Assembly: GCA_023412435.1 (NCBI GenBank)
Contig: JAEYNS010000116.1
Span: 1-14,240, forward strand
Source: Actinomycetes bacterium
GTDB lineage: Bacteria > Actinomycetota > Actinomycetes > Propionibacteriales > Propionibacteriaceae
Direction: 5' to 3'
DNA length: 14,240 bases
This document shows, piece after piece, positions 7,728-13,874 of the stretch. The notes beneath the pieces were generated by a model. The model worked only from the letters and a program-made list of their open reading frames with translations. It ran no database searches and had not been told where the DNA came from. Every line of letters starts with the position of its first letter. Position 1 is the stretch's first letter. Both the position numbers and the translations under genes were made by a program.

Positions 7728-9091
7728 CAGGCCTCCTTGGTGGCGTACGGGTTGAGGGTGGGGCTGCCTGCCTCGTCCAGCATCACGGTTTCGAGGACGG
7801 CCTCGCCGCGCGACATCTTGCGCGCGCTGGAGGGCAGTTCGGCGAGCGCCCTGCGGTGGCGTTGCCTCGCGTCGGCCAGCGGCTCGCGGCCGACGACGCG
7901 GCCGTTGTCGACCAGCTGGACCAGCAGGGGACGGTCGTTGTGGTCGCCGTCCGGTGCGGCCTGGATACCGACCACCTCCGCCTCGGCGTGTCCGGTGGCA
8001 TCGAGCCGGCGGAGCGCGAACTTGCGGCCGCCCACCGAACCCTTGTTCAGGCTCAGCTTGGCGACCGGGAAGACGGGAGCGTCGGGCCCGTCCTCGGTGG
8101 CCCGTGCCACGAGCTTGTAGACGAAGCTGCAGGTGGGTGCCCCGGAACCGGTGACCAGCGAGGTGCCCACCCCGTAGCCGTCCACCGGGGCGCTGCGCAG
8201 CGCCGCGATCTGGAACTCGTCGAGGTCGGAGGTGACGATGATCCGGGTGTCGGTGGCACCCAGCGAGTCGAGCAGTTCCCGCGCCTCGCTGGCCTGCTCG
8301 GCCAGGTCGCCGGAGTCCAGCCGGATCGCTCCGAGCCGGCCCTCGGTGAGTCGTACCCCGGTACGGATCGCCGCCTCGACGTCATAGGTGTCGACCAGCA
8401 GGGTGGTGTCCTCGCCCAGCGCTGCGAGTTGGGCGGCGAAGGCCTGCTCCTCGGAGTCGTGCAGCAGGGTGAACGAGTGGGCGGCAGTCCCGGTGGTGGG
8501 GATGCCGTAGCGGCGTCCCGCCTCGAGGTTGGAGGTGGCGGCGAAACCCGCGACGTAGGCGGCCCGGGCGGCGGCCACCGCAGCCCCCTCGTTGGCGCGG
8601 CGCGAGCCCATCTCGATGCACGGGCGGTCGCCGGCCATCTGGATCATCCGGGAGGCAGCCGAGGCGACGGCGCAGTCGTAGTTGTAGATCGACAACAGGA
8701 CTGTCTCGAGCACCACGGCCTCGGCGAAGCTGCCCTCGACGGTCAGCAGCGGCGAGCCCGGGAAGTACACCTCACCCTCGGGGTAGCCCCAGATGTCGCC
8801 GGTGAACCGGTAGCCGGCCAGCCAGTCGGCGGTGGCCTCGTCCACCACGTGGTGGGCGAGCAGGAAGTCGAGCTCGGCCGGGTCGAACCGGAACTGCTCG
8901 ATGGCGTCCAGGGCCCGACCGACCCCTGCCACCACGCCGTAGCGGCGTCCGGTGGGCAGCCGCCGGGCGAACAGCTCGAAGACGCTGCGGCGGGTGGCGG
9001 TGCCGGAGGTGAGGGCGGCCCGCACCATGGTCAGCTCGTAGTGGTCGGTCAACAGCGCGGTGCTTGGCCCCGCCGCAGGAGAGTCACCCAT
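7727..9091 (-). CDS. pncB: Nicotinate phosphoribosyltransferase
   Basis: Converts nicotinate and PRPP (with ATP) to nicotinate mononucleotide in the Preiss-Handler route to NAD. The 454-aa length is close to the mycobacterial PncB1 and PncB2. Motifs seen: [12 protein letters not shown] (11-22) at the N-terminus, [15 protein letters not shown] (102-116), EMGSRR (160-165), GTAAHSF (201-207) with the histidine H205 expected to be phosphorylated, LLVDTYD (231-237), RLDSGD (257-262), TSDLDE (287-292) and GYGVGT (305-310), the last groups forming the phosphate-binding part of the barrel. ATG 9091 is preferred: TACTGT ends exactly 7 bases before it, as expected for a leaderless start, and there is no ribosome-binding site. 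A GTG at 9100 is an alternative adding three residues. Longer open frames upstream run across the divergent clpS gene and are not credible. Confidence 0.95.
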   Translation of the reverse strand: MGDSPAAGPSTALLTDHYELTMVRAALTSGTATRRSVFELFARRLPTGRRYGVVAGVGRALDAIEQFRFDPAELDFLLAHHVVDEATADWLAGYRFTGDIWGYPEGEVYFPGSPLLTVEGSFAEAVVLETVLLSIYNYDCAVASAASRMIQMAGDRPCIEMGSRRANEGAAVAAARAAYVAGFAATSNLEAGRRYGIPTTGTAAHSFTLLHDSEEQAFAAQLAALGEDTTLLVDTYDVEAAIRTGVRLTEGRLGAIRLDSGDLAEQASEARELLDSLGATDTRIIVTSDLDEFQIAALRSAPVDGYGVGTSLVTGSGAPTCSFVYKLVARATEDGPDAPVFPVAKLSLNKGSVGGRKFALRRLDATGHAEAEVVGIQAAPDGDHNDRPLLVQLVDNGRVVGREPLADARQRHRRALAELPSSARKMSRGEAVLETVMLDEAGSPTLNPYATKEA

Positions 9092-9098
9092 GTCGGTC

Positions 9099-9104
9099 AC
9101 AGTA
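9099..9104 (-). promoter_or_regulatory. Candidate -10 for a leaderless pncB transcript
   Basis: On the minus strand TACTGT is followed by seven bases (GACCGAC) and then the pncB ATG. With the usual distance from -10 to start site, transcription would begin at or next to the ATG. No Shine-Dalgarno sequence lies before that ATG, which agrees with leaderless translation. Confidence 0.45.
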
Positions 9105-9178
9105 GGGCCCTGCCGACGGTCGCGCCAGCGAGCCGGTACCCCGGTCGACAGGCCGGGGGATCCGTCGCCGTGGCGTGC

Positions 9179-9184
9179 CAGAAT
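9179..9184 (+). promoter_or_regulatory. Candidate -10 for a leaderless clpS transcript
   Basis: CAGAAT is followed by seven bases (GGCGGGT) and then the clpS ATG at 9192. The first base is C rather than T, but the spacing matches that at pncB and feoA. An ATG at 9183 in the same frame overlaps the hexamer and so is less likely to be the start. The divergent pncB and clpS promoters share a 100-base gap. Confidence 0.4.
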
Positions 9185-9191
9185 GGCGGGT

Positions 9192-9503
9192 ATGAGCAGT
9201 CCCGCGGCACCCGAGCGTCCCGCCGGCGGCACCGCCGTGTCGGAACGGACGCAGGAGCAGCAGGCGCTCGACCCAGGCTGGGTGACCATCGTCTGGGACG
9301 ACCCGGTCAACCTGATGAGCTACGTCACCCACGTCTTCGCCACCTACTTCGGCTACCCCGAACCCAAGGCGGACAAGCTGATGCTGCAGGTGCACAACGA
9401 GGGCAAGGCTGCGGTGTCCCACGGCACCCGTGAGGAGATGGAGGCCGACGTGGACGCCATGCACTCCTACGGCCTGTGGGCCACCCTGGAGAAGGCCTCG
9501 TGA
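9192..9503 (+). CDS. clpS: ATP-dependent Clp protease adaptor ClpS
   Basis: Cytosolic adaptor that recognises N-terminal degron residues and hands substrates to the Clp unfoldase (ClpC in most actinobacteria). A 103-aa protein with a flexible Pro/Ala/Glu-rich N-terminal tail (1-27), followed by the ClpS core: [20 protein letters not shown] (30-49) with the acidic D36/D37 and N40 that line the degron pocket, then [29 protein letters not shown] (59-87) with the pocket histidine H68, and a C-terminal YGLWATLE strand. ATG 9192 is chosen over the upstream ATG 9183 because it lies 7 bases after a -10-like hexamer and gives a normal length. Its TGA overlaps the GTG of the DUF2017 gene (GTGA), so the two form an operon. 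Confidence 0.95.
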   Translation: MSSPAAPERPAGGTAVSERTQEQQALDPGWVTIVWDDPVNLMSYVTHVFATYFGYPEPKADKLMLQVHNEGKAAVSHGTREEMEADVDAMHSYGLWATLEKAS

Positions 9504-10054
9504 GGCCCTTCGTCCGCAAGGGCCCGGTGATCCGGCTCCGGCTCACCGAGTACGAGGCGACCCTGCTGGAGTCGCTGCTCGACCAGCTCGCCGGACTGCT
9601 GGAGGGCGACACCGAACCGGTGGTGGAGGACGACCCGTTCGCCAGGTGGCAGGCCGAGTTCTCCGAGACGGGGCAGCTCGACCACACCGACCCTGTGATC
9701 GGCCGCCTGTTCCCCGATGCGTACCCCCAGGATCCGGCCGCCACCGCCGAGTTCCGCCGGTTCACCCAGGCCAGGCAGCGCCAGGACAGGATCCAGCACG
9801 CCGAGACCGTGATGTCGGCGCTGCGCGACTCCGAGGGCGGGCGCAAGCCGGTGGAGGTCAGGGTGATCGAGATCGACACCTGGCTGAAGGCGTTGACCGC
9901 GCTGCGGCTGAGCCTGGCGGTTCGCCTCGGGATCGAGCGGGCAGAGGACGCCGACGACCTCGACCAGCTCGGGGAGGAGGACCCGCGCAGCTACGTCTAC
10001 CGGGTCTACGAGTGGCTCGGCTACCTCAGCGAGGGGCTGCTCTCGCAGCTGTGA
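9500..10054 (+). CDS. DUF2017 family protein
   Basis: A 184-aa soluble protein of the actinobacterial DUF2017 family, whose function is not known to me. It opens with a short basic strand ([20 protein letters not shown]), followed by a helix [13 protein letters not shown], an acidic linker, a [15 protein letters not shown] motif (about 61-75) and two long helices. The latter include [19 protein letters not shown] and the C-terminal [20 protein letters not shown], which are the family's most recognisable parts. The GTG start overlaps the clpS stop by 4 bases, and GAGAAGG lies just upstream as ribosome-binding site. The clpS-DUF2017 pairing is widely kept in actinobacteria (the mycobacterial equivalent is Rv1331-Rv1332), which hints at a link to ClpS-dependent proteolysis; that link is inference. 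Confidence 0.88.
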   Translation: MRPFVRKGPVIRLRLTEYEATLLESLLDQLAGLLEGDTEPVVEDDPFARWQAEFSETGQLDHTDPVIGRLFPDAYPQDPAATAEFRRFTQARQRQDRIQHAETVMSALRDSEGGRKPVEVRVIEIDTWLKALTALRLSLAVRLGIERAEDADDLDQLGEEDPRSYVYRVYEWLGYLSEGLLSQL

Positions 10055-10169
10055 CCGGGCGATCCCCGTCACTTCGGCGACCGGGCAGCGGCAGGTCCGC
10101 GCCGGGTGGCGGGCGCTCTGCGAGATTTGGTCCAACCTTTTGAAGAAACGCGCGCCATGCGTAGGTAAT

Positions 10170-10188
10170 TTAGCGTAGGCTTACCTAC
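10170..10188 (+). promoter_or_regulatory. IdeR/DtxR-type iron box at the feoA start
   Basis: TTAGCGTAGGCTTACCTAC matches 15 of 19 positions of the IdeR/DtxR consensus TTAGGTTAGGCTAACCTAA. Its right end touches the feoA ATG. Around it is a larger perfect inverted repeat: GTAGGTAA (10161-10168) and TTACCTAC (10181-10188) with 12 bases between. TAGGCT (10176-10181) inside the box fits a -10 and lies 7 bases before the ATG, so bound repressor would cover the -10 and start site. The expected effect is repression of feoABC when iron is plentiful. A second -10/-35 pair (TTGAAG at 10140-10145 and TAGGTA at 10162-10167, 16 apart) is possible. Confidence 0.75.
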
Positions 10189-10422
10189 ATGTCGGGTATC
10201 ACCCTGGACCGCGCGCCCCTGCAGGCCCGCCTCAGCGTGCAGGAGACCGCGGGGGCTCCGGGCACCGCCCGCCGGATGGCCGCGCTGGGGCTGCGCCGCG
10301 GCACCCAGCTTGTTCTGCTCCAGGCCACCGCGGGCGGGGGACGCCTGGCCTGCGTCGGAGGATCCCGGATCGCCCTCGGAGCCGGCGTGCTGCGCCACCT
10401 GCGGGTGGAAGTCCTCGGATGA
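10189..10422 (+). CDS. feoA: Ferrous iron transport protein A
   Basis: A 77-aa cytosolic protein with an SH3-like fold that assists FeoB in Fe(II) import. Family features are the ARRMAALGLRRGTQLVLLQATAGGG segment (27-51), in which RMAALGLRRGT is the signature, and the GSRIALGAGVLRHLRVEVL end (58-76). The ATG directly follows the iron box and has no Shine-Dalgarno sequence, so translation may be leaderless. The stop overlaps the feoB start (ATGA, 4 bases). It is the first gene of a three-gene Feo operon. Confidence 0.92.
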   Translation: MSGITLDRAPLQARLSVQETAGAPGTARRMAALGLRRGTQLVLLQATAGGGRLACVGGSRIALGAGVLRHLRVEVLG

Positions 10423-12458
10423 GCCAGGCGCTGGCCGTCCCACCGACCACGGGTGCCCCGGTGCCCTCGATCAAGGCCACCTGCCACAGCGGGGCGGTCT
10501 CCGCCTCGGCCGGTCCGGATGCGCCCGTCGTGGCGCTGGTCGGGGCACCGAACACCGGCAAGTCCACCCTCTTCAACGCCCTCACCGGCGCCCGGGTGAC
10601 GATGGGCAATTGGCCGGGCACCACCGTCGAGGTCTCCCGCGGCGTCTGGCGCTGCGAGGGTCAGTCCTGCGCCTGCTGCGGCGAACCGGGGTGCGCCTGC
10701 GAGGGCTGCGCCTGCGACACCGGACGAGTCGACGTCACGCTGATCGATCTGCCCGGAGCCTACTCCCTCGACCCCGAGTCGCCCGATGAGGAGCTCACCC
10801 GCGAGCTGCTGGTCGACGCCGGCGAGGCAGGGCGTCCCGATGTCTGCGTGCTCGTGGTGGACGCCTCGCGGCTGGCCCAGAGCCTGTTCCTGACCTGCCA
10901 GGTCCGCGAGCACGCCACCCGGGTGGTGGTCGCGCTCACCATGCTGGACATCGCCGCCAAGCACGGCGTGACCGTGGACCTCGACCGTCTCAGCGAGGCG
11001 GTCGGAGCCCCCGTGGTGGCCCTCGACCCGCGTCGGCGCAACGGGCTCAAGGGGTTGGCCACCGCGGTGCGAGCCGCGCTGGGGACCCCCGTTCCCGCCC
11101 CCCGGGCCGGCACGCTGCCGGACGATCCGCTGGCGCTGGACGACGACAGGTTCAGCTGGGTGGCGGCCGCGAGCGCGGCGGCGACGACCGAGTCGGACCG
11201 GGTGGGCGTCACCTTCTCCGACCGCGTCGACCGCTGGATCACGGCGCCGGTGATCGGTCCGCTGATCTTCCTGGCGCTGATGTGGCTGGTCTTCCAGGTC
11301 ACCACCACCGTGGCCGCTCCGCTGCAGGACGGCCTGGACGCGTTCTTCTCTGGCCCCGCCTCCGACGCCACCCGCGCGGTGCTGGCCGGCGCCGGCCTGG
11401 GCGGTAGCTGGCTGGAGGGCCTGCTGGTCGACGGGATCATCGCCGGCGTCGGCTCGCTGCTGACCTTCGTCCCGCTGATGGCGCTGATGTTCGTGCTACT
11501 GGCGCTGCTCGAGGACTCCGGCTACCTGGCGCGCGCCGCGGTGGTCACCGACAGGGTGATGCGGGCGATCGGGCTGCCGGGTCGGGCCTTCCTGCCGCTG
11601 ATCGTCGGCTACGGGTGCAACGTCCCCGCCGTCTCGGCCACCCGCGTGCTGCCGGTCGCAGGGCAACGGATCCTGACCGCCCTGCTGGTCCCGTTCACCG
11701 CCTGCACCGCCCGGCTCGCCGTCTTCGTGATGGTGGGGGTCGCCTTCTTCGGCCCGAACGCCGGCACCGTCGTCTTCGCGATGTACCTGGCGTCGATCGT
11801 GATCATCATCGCGACCGGCCTGCTGCTGCGGCACACGCTGTGGCGCAACCAGCCGATCGAGCCGCTGGTGATCGACCTGCCGCCCTACCAGGTCCCGACG
11901 CTGCGGCTGACCGCCTCGGTCGCGTGGGTGCGGCTGAAGGGCTTCCTTCAGACCGCGTCCGGCATCATCGTCGTCACCGTGGCGGTCGTGTGGATGCTGC
12001 AGGCGATCCCGGTCCGCGGGGACGGTTCCTTCGCCGACACCCCGGTCGCCGATTCCGCCTACGGAGTGGCCGCGCAGGCGATCACTCCGGTGTTCGGGCC
12101 GACCGGCTTCGCCAAGTGGGAGACCACCTCGGCGCTCGTGGTCGGCTTCGTCGCCAAGGAGGCTGTGATCTCCTCGTGGGCGCAGACCTACGCCGTGGAC
12201 GAGCCGACGGAGGGCGAGGCCGGTGCCCTGGGCGACCGGCTGGTGGCCGACTTCACCGAGTCCTCCGGTGGGCACCCGCTTCCGGCCGCGCTCGCCTTCC
12301 TGGTGTTCATGATGTCCTACACCGCCTGCGTGGCGACGATCGGCACCCAGTGGCGCGAGATCGGACCGAAGTGGACGCTGTTCGGGATCGGGCTGCAGCT
12401 CGCGGTCGCATGGACGCTCGCGGTCGCGGTGTTCCAGGTGGGAAGGCTGTTCTGGTGA
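10419..12458 (+). CDS. feoB: Fe(II) transporter FeoB with cysteine-rich G-domain insert
   Basis: A 679-aa inner-membrane Fe(II) importer. The cytosolic GTPase domain has G1 GAPNTGKST (42-50), G2 Thr in WPGTTVE (66-71) and G3 DLPG (110-113). The G4 motif reads TMLD (174-177) instead of NxxD. Between G2 and G3 is an insert with eight cysteines (C79, 84, 86, 87, 92, 94, 97, 99), spaced C-x4-C-x-CC-x4-C-x-C-x2-C-x-C. The membrane domain starts near 275 and shows the conserved GYGCNVPA (397-404), PFTACTARL (425-433), KGFLQTASGIIV and GFVAKEAVISS (576-586) segments. The start overlaps the feoA stop and the stop overlaps the feoC start, both by 4 bases. The cysteine insert could bind zinc or iron, or sense redox state; this is inference. 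The open frame and intact flanking motifs argue against a frameshift. Confidence 0.96.
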   Translation: MSQALAVPPTTGAPVPSIKATCHSGAVSASAGPDAPVVALVGAPNTGKSTLFNALTGARVTMGNWPGTTVEVSRGVWRCEGQSCACCGEPGCACEGCACDTGRVDVTLIDLPGAYSLDPESPDEELTRELLVDAGEAGRPDVCVLVVDASRLAQSLFLTCQVREHATRVVVALTMLDIAAKHGVTVDLDRLSEAVGAPVVALDPRRRNGLKGLATAVRAALGTPVPAPRAGTLPDDPLALDDDRFSWVAAASAAATTESDRVGVTFSDRVDRWITAPVIGPLIFLALMWLVFQVTTTVAAPLQDGLDAFFSGPASDATRAVLAGAGLGGSWLEGLLVDGIIAGVGSLLTFVPLMALMFVLLALLEDSGYLARAAVVTDRVMRAIGLPGRAFLPLIVGYGCNVPAVSATRVLPVAGQRILTALLVPFTACTARLAVFVMVGVAFFGPNAGTVVFAMYLASIVIIIATGLLLRHTLWRNQPIEPLVIDLPPYQVPTLRLTASVAWVRLKGFLQTASGIIVVTVAVVWMLQAIPVRGDGSFADTPVADSAYGVAAQAITPVFGPTGFAKWETTSALVVGFVAKEAVISSWAQTYAVDEPTEGEAGALGDRLVADFTESSGGHPLPAALAFLVFMMSYTACVATIGTQWREIGPKWTLFGIGLQLAVAWTLAVAVFQVGRLFW

Positions 12459-12688
12459 GCGCGCCGGTGACCGCCGTCCTGGCCGAGATCGAGGCCGGGG
12501 TGCGCGCCGTCCCCGACCTGGTAGCGCGCACCGGCCTCAGCCCTGACCTGGTGCGGGCGGTGGTCGGCCGGCTGGTCCGCTCCGGCCGGGTGGCCGGCTG
12601 GACGCCGTCCTCACCGTGCGCCGCCTCCGGCTGCGGGGAGTGCGCCTCGTCCGGGTGCCCCCTGACCGCCGCGGTCGTCACGCGTTGA
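12455..12688 (+). CDS. feoC: FeoC-like winged-helix protein with four cysteines
   Basis: A 77-aa protein that starts at a GTG overlapping the feoB stop (GTGA). The N-terminal half is a compact helix-turn-helix (VTAVLAEIEAGVRAV, then PDLVARTGLSPDLVRAVVGRLVRSGRVAGW), as in the winged-helix FeoC family. The C-terminal part carries C55, C60, C63 and C68 spaced C-x4-C-x2-C-x4-C, the position and style of the FeoC cluster that binds [4Fe-4S] or zinc in characterised homologues. Fold and cysteine spacing, plus the operon position, support FeoC even though the overall sequence is unlike the enterobacterial protein. Likely roles are FeoB protection or oxygen/iron sensing. In this frame an open stretch begins within feoB, so automatic callers may pick a wrong, far-upstream start or miss the gene. 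Confidence 0.8.
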   Translation: MSAPVTAVLAEIEAGVRAVPDLVARTGLSPDLVRAVVGRLVRSGRVAGWTPSSPCAASGCGECASSGCPLTAAVVTR

Positions 12689-12716
12689 TCGTCGGCGCCC
12701 GCCCCCTGCCGGGTGG

Positions 12717-12860
12717 CTACCAGATGTCGGGGCGCTCCCGGGTCGGTTCGGTGGGACGCGGTGGCTTTCGCGGCTCGGGCTGCAGCGCCCGCCGGGCCTC
12801 GTCGAGCAACCGCAGGGCACGCAGCGTCCACCGGCTCAGGTCGATCGGTGGGATCTGCAT
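12717..12860 (-). CDS. Small 47-aa hypothetical protein
   Basis: A short minus-strand frame starting MQIPPIDLSRWTLRALRLL and ending in PTRERPDIW before a TAG. A GGAGG ribosome-binding site sits 8 bases before the ATG, which is better than that of several certain genes here. The first 30 residues form a plausible amphipathic helix (LSRWTLRALRLLDEARRAL), and the tail is rich in Pro, Arg and Glu. No signal peptide, membrane segment or cysteine is present. It lies between feoC (tail to tail, 28 bases) and murI (divergent, 60 bases). I do not recognise the family and propose no function; a DNA- or protein-binding micropeptide is only one possibility. Confidence 0.55.
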   Translation of the reverse strand: MQIPPIDLSRWTLRALRLLDEARRALQPEPRKPPRPTEPTRERPDIW

Positions 12861-12906
12861 GCGGGGCGCCTCCGGAATCGCTTTGGCTCCATCATGCCGC
12901 GCGCAA

Positions 12907-12912
12907 TAGAGT
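12907..12912 (+). promoter_or_regulatory. Candidate -10 for a leaderless murI transcript
   Basis: TAGAGT (fits TAnnnT) is followed by eight bases (CTTGGCTC) and then the GTG at 12921 taken as the murI start. No Shine-Dalgarno sequence is present before that GTG. The arrangement matches those at pncB, clpS and feoA. Confidence 0.45.
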
Positions 12913-12920
12913 CTTGGCTC

Positions 12921-13727
12921 GTGGCAGCGCCTGACGCCCCGATCGGGGTCTTCGACTCCGGCTTCGGCGGGCTCACCGTCGCCCGCGCGATTCTCGACCA
13001 GCTGCCGGGCGAGGACATGATCTACCTGGGCGACACCGCCCGCGCCCCGTACGGCACGAAGCTCATCCCCGAGGTGCGCGAGTACGCCCTCGAGTGCCTG
13101 GACTACCTGGCCGAGCAGGACGTGAAGGCGCTCGTCATCGCGTGCAATTCGGCCTCATCGGCCGTCCTGCGCGACGCGCGGGAGCGCTACGACGTCCCGG
13201 TGATCGACGTGATCCTGCCGGCAGCCCGCCGTGCCGTCCGGGTGTCGAAGCAGGGCCGGATCGGCCTGATCTGTACCGAGGCGACGGCGACCTCGCGCAG
13301 CTATGACGACGCCCTCGCCGCGGTGCCGGGGGTGGAACTTGTCACCGTCGCGTGCCCGCTGTTCGTGGACTTCGTCGAGGCGGGCGTGACGGGCGGTCCC
13401 GAGCTCCTCGAGGCAGCGCGCGGGTACCTGCTGCCGCTGCGCGAAGCTGGCATCGACACCCTCATCCTCGGCTGCACGCACTACCCGCTGCTGTCCGGAG
13501 TCATCTCGTACGTGATCGGCGAGGACGTCACCCTGGTCTCCTCAGCCGAGGAGTGCGCGAAGCAGACCTTCGCGAGCCTGACCGACCTCGGGCTGCTCCC
13601 GGCCACCGGGCGGACGGGACGGCAGCGCTTCCTCACCACCGGCAGCCCCGAGCTGTTCGAAGGTGTCGGCAGCCGTCTGCTCGGCGGGTTCGTCGATCGC
13701 GTCGAGCAGGTCTACACCCTCGCCTGA
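12921..13727 (+). CDS. murI: Glutamate racemase
   Basis: Converts L-glutamate to D-glutamate for peptidoglycan; cytosolic and cofactor-independent. From GTG 12921 the protein has 268 aa, the usual size. Active-site parts are visible: IGVFDSGFGGLTV (8-20) with D12 and S13, YLGDTARAPYG (35-45), the first catalytic cysteine C75 in ACNSAS, where Ser replaces the more common Thr, and the second cysteine C185 with H187 in LGCTHYPLL. GTG 12921 is preferred over the ATG at 12894 because family members begin a few residues before the IGVFDSG strand and a -10-like TAGAGT lies 8 bases upstream; the ATG would put that -10 inside the gene. The gene is divergent from the 47-aa frame. Confidence 0.95.
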   Translation: MAAPDAPIGVFDSGFGGLTVARAILDQLPGEDMIYLGDTARAPYGTKLIPEVREYALECLDYLAEQDVKALVIACNSASSAVLRDARERYDVPVIDVILPAARRAVRVSKQGRIGLICTEATATSRSYDDALAAVPGVELVTVACPLFVDFVEAGVTGGPELLEAARGYLLPLREAGIDTLILGCTHYPLLSGVISYVIGEDVTLVSSAEECAKQTFASLTDLGLLPATGRTGRQRFLTTGSPELFEGVGSRLLGGFVDRVEQVYTLA

Positions 13728-13822
13728 GGCTCACGCCGGACCGAAGGCGGGCAGACGCCCTAATATCTCCAAATGCCGAAATGTTGGGCCGATCTTCGCT
13801 AGCTTGCCCCCAGCGTCTCCTT

Positions 13823-13843
13823 CGCCGGTGGCGGTCACCGGCG
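13823..13843. repeat. Perfect inverted repeat between murI and collagen-like gene
   Basis: CGCCGGTG (13823-13830) and CACCGGCG (13836-13843) form an 8-base stem with a 5-base loop. CTTC just before and GAAG just after could extend it across a two-base bulge. It lies in the 147-base gap after murI and may be a terminator without a T tract, or an element in the leader of the next gene. The rest of the gap has an AT-richer patch (TAATATCTCCAAATG near 13761-13775) that could hold a promoter; nothing further is clear. Confidence 0.35.
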
Positions 13844-13874
13844 CTGAAGACCGGGACGCAGGTTGGATGGAGAC

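Noticed and set aside
7856..9433. A 525-codon plus-strand frame opposite pncB
   Set aside because: It is antisense to a clear nicotinate phosphoribosyltransferase and runs into clpS out of frame.
10126..10136. TTTGGTCCAA near-palindrome upstream of feoA as an operator
   Set aside because: It is short and lies before the likely promoter; the iron box explains the expected control better.
10653..10717. The FeoB cysteine-rich stretch as a frameshift or assembly artefact
   Set aside because: The frame stays open and the intact G2 and G3 motifs on either side are in the same frame with normal sequence.
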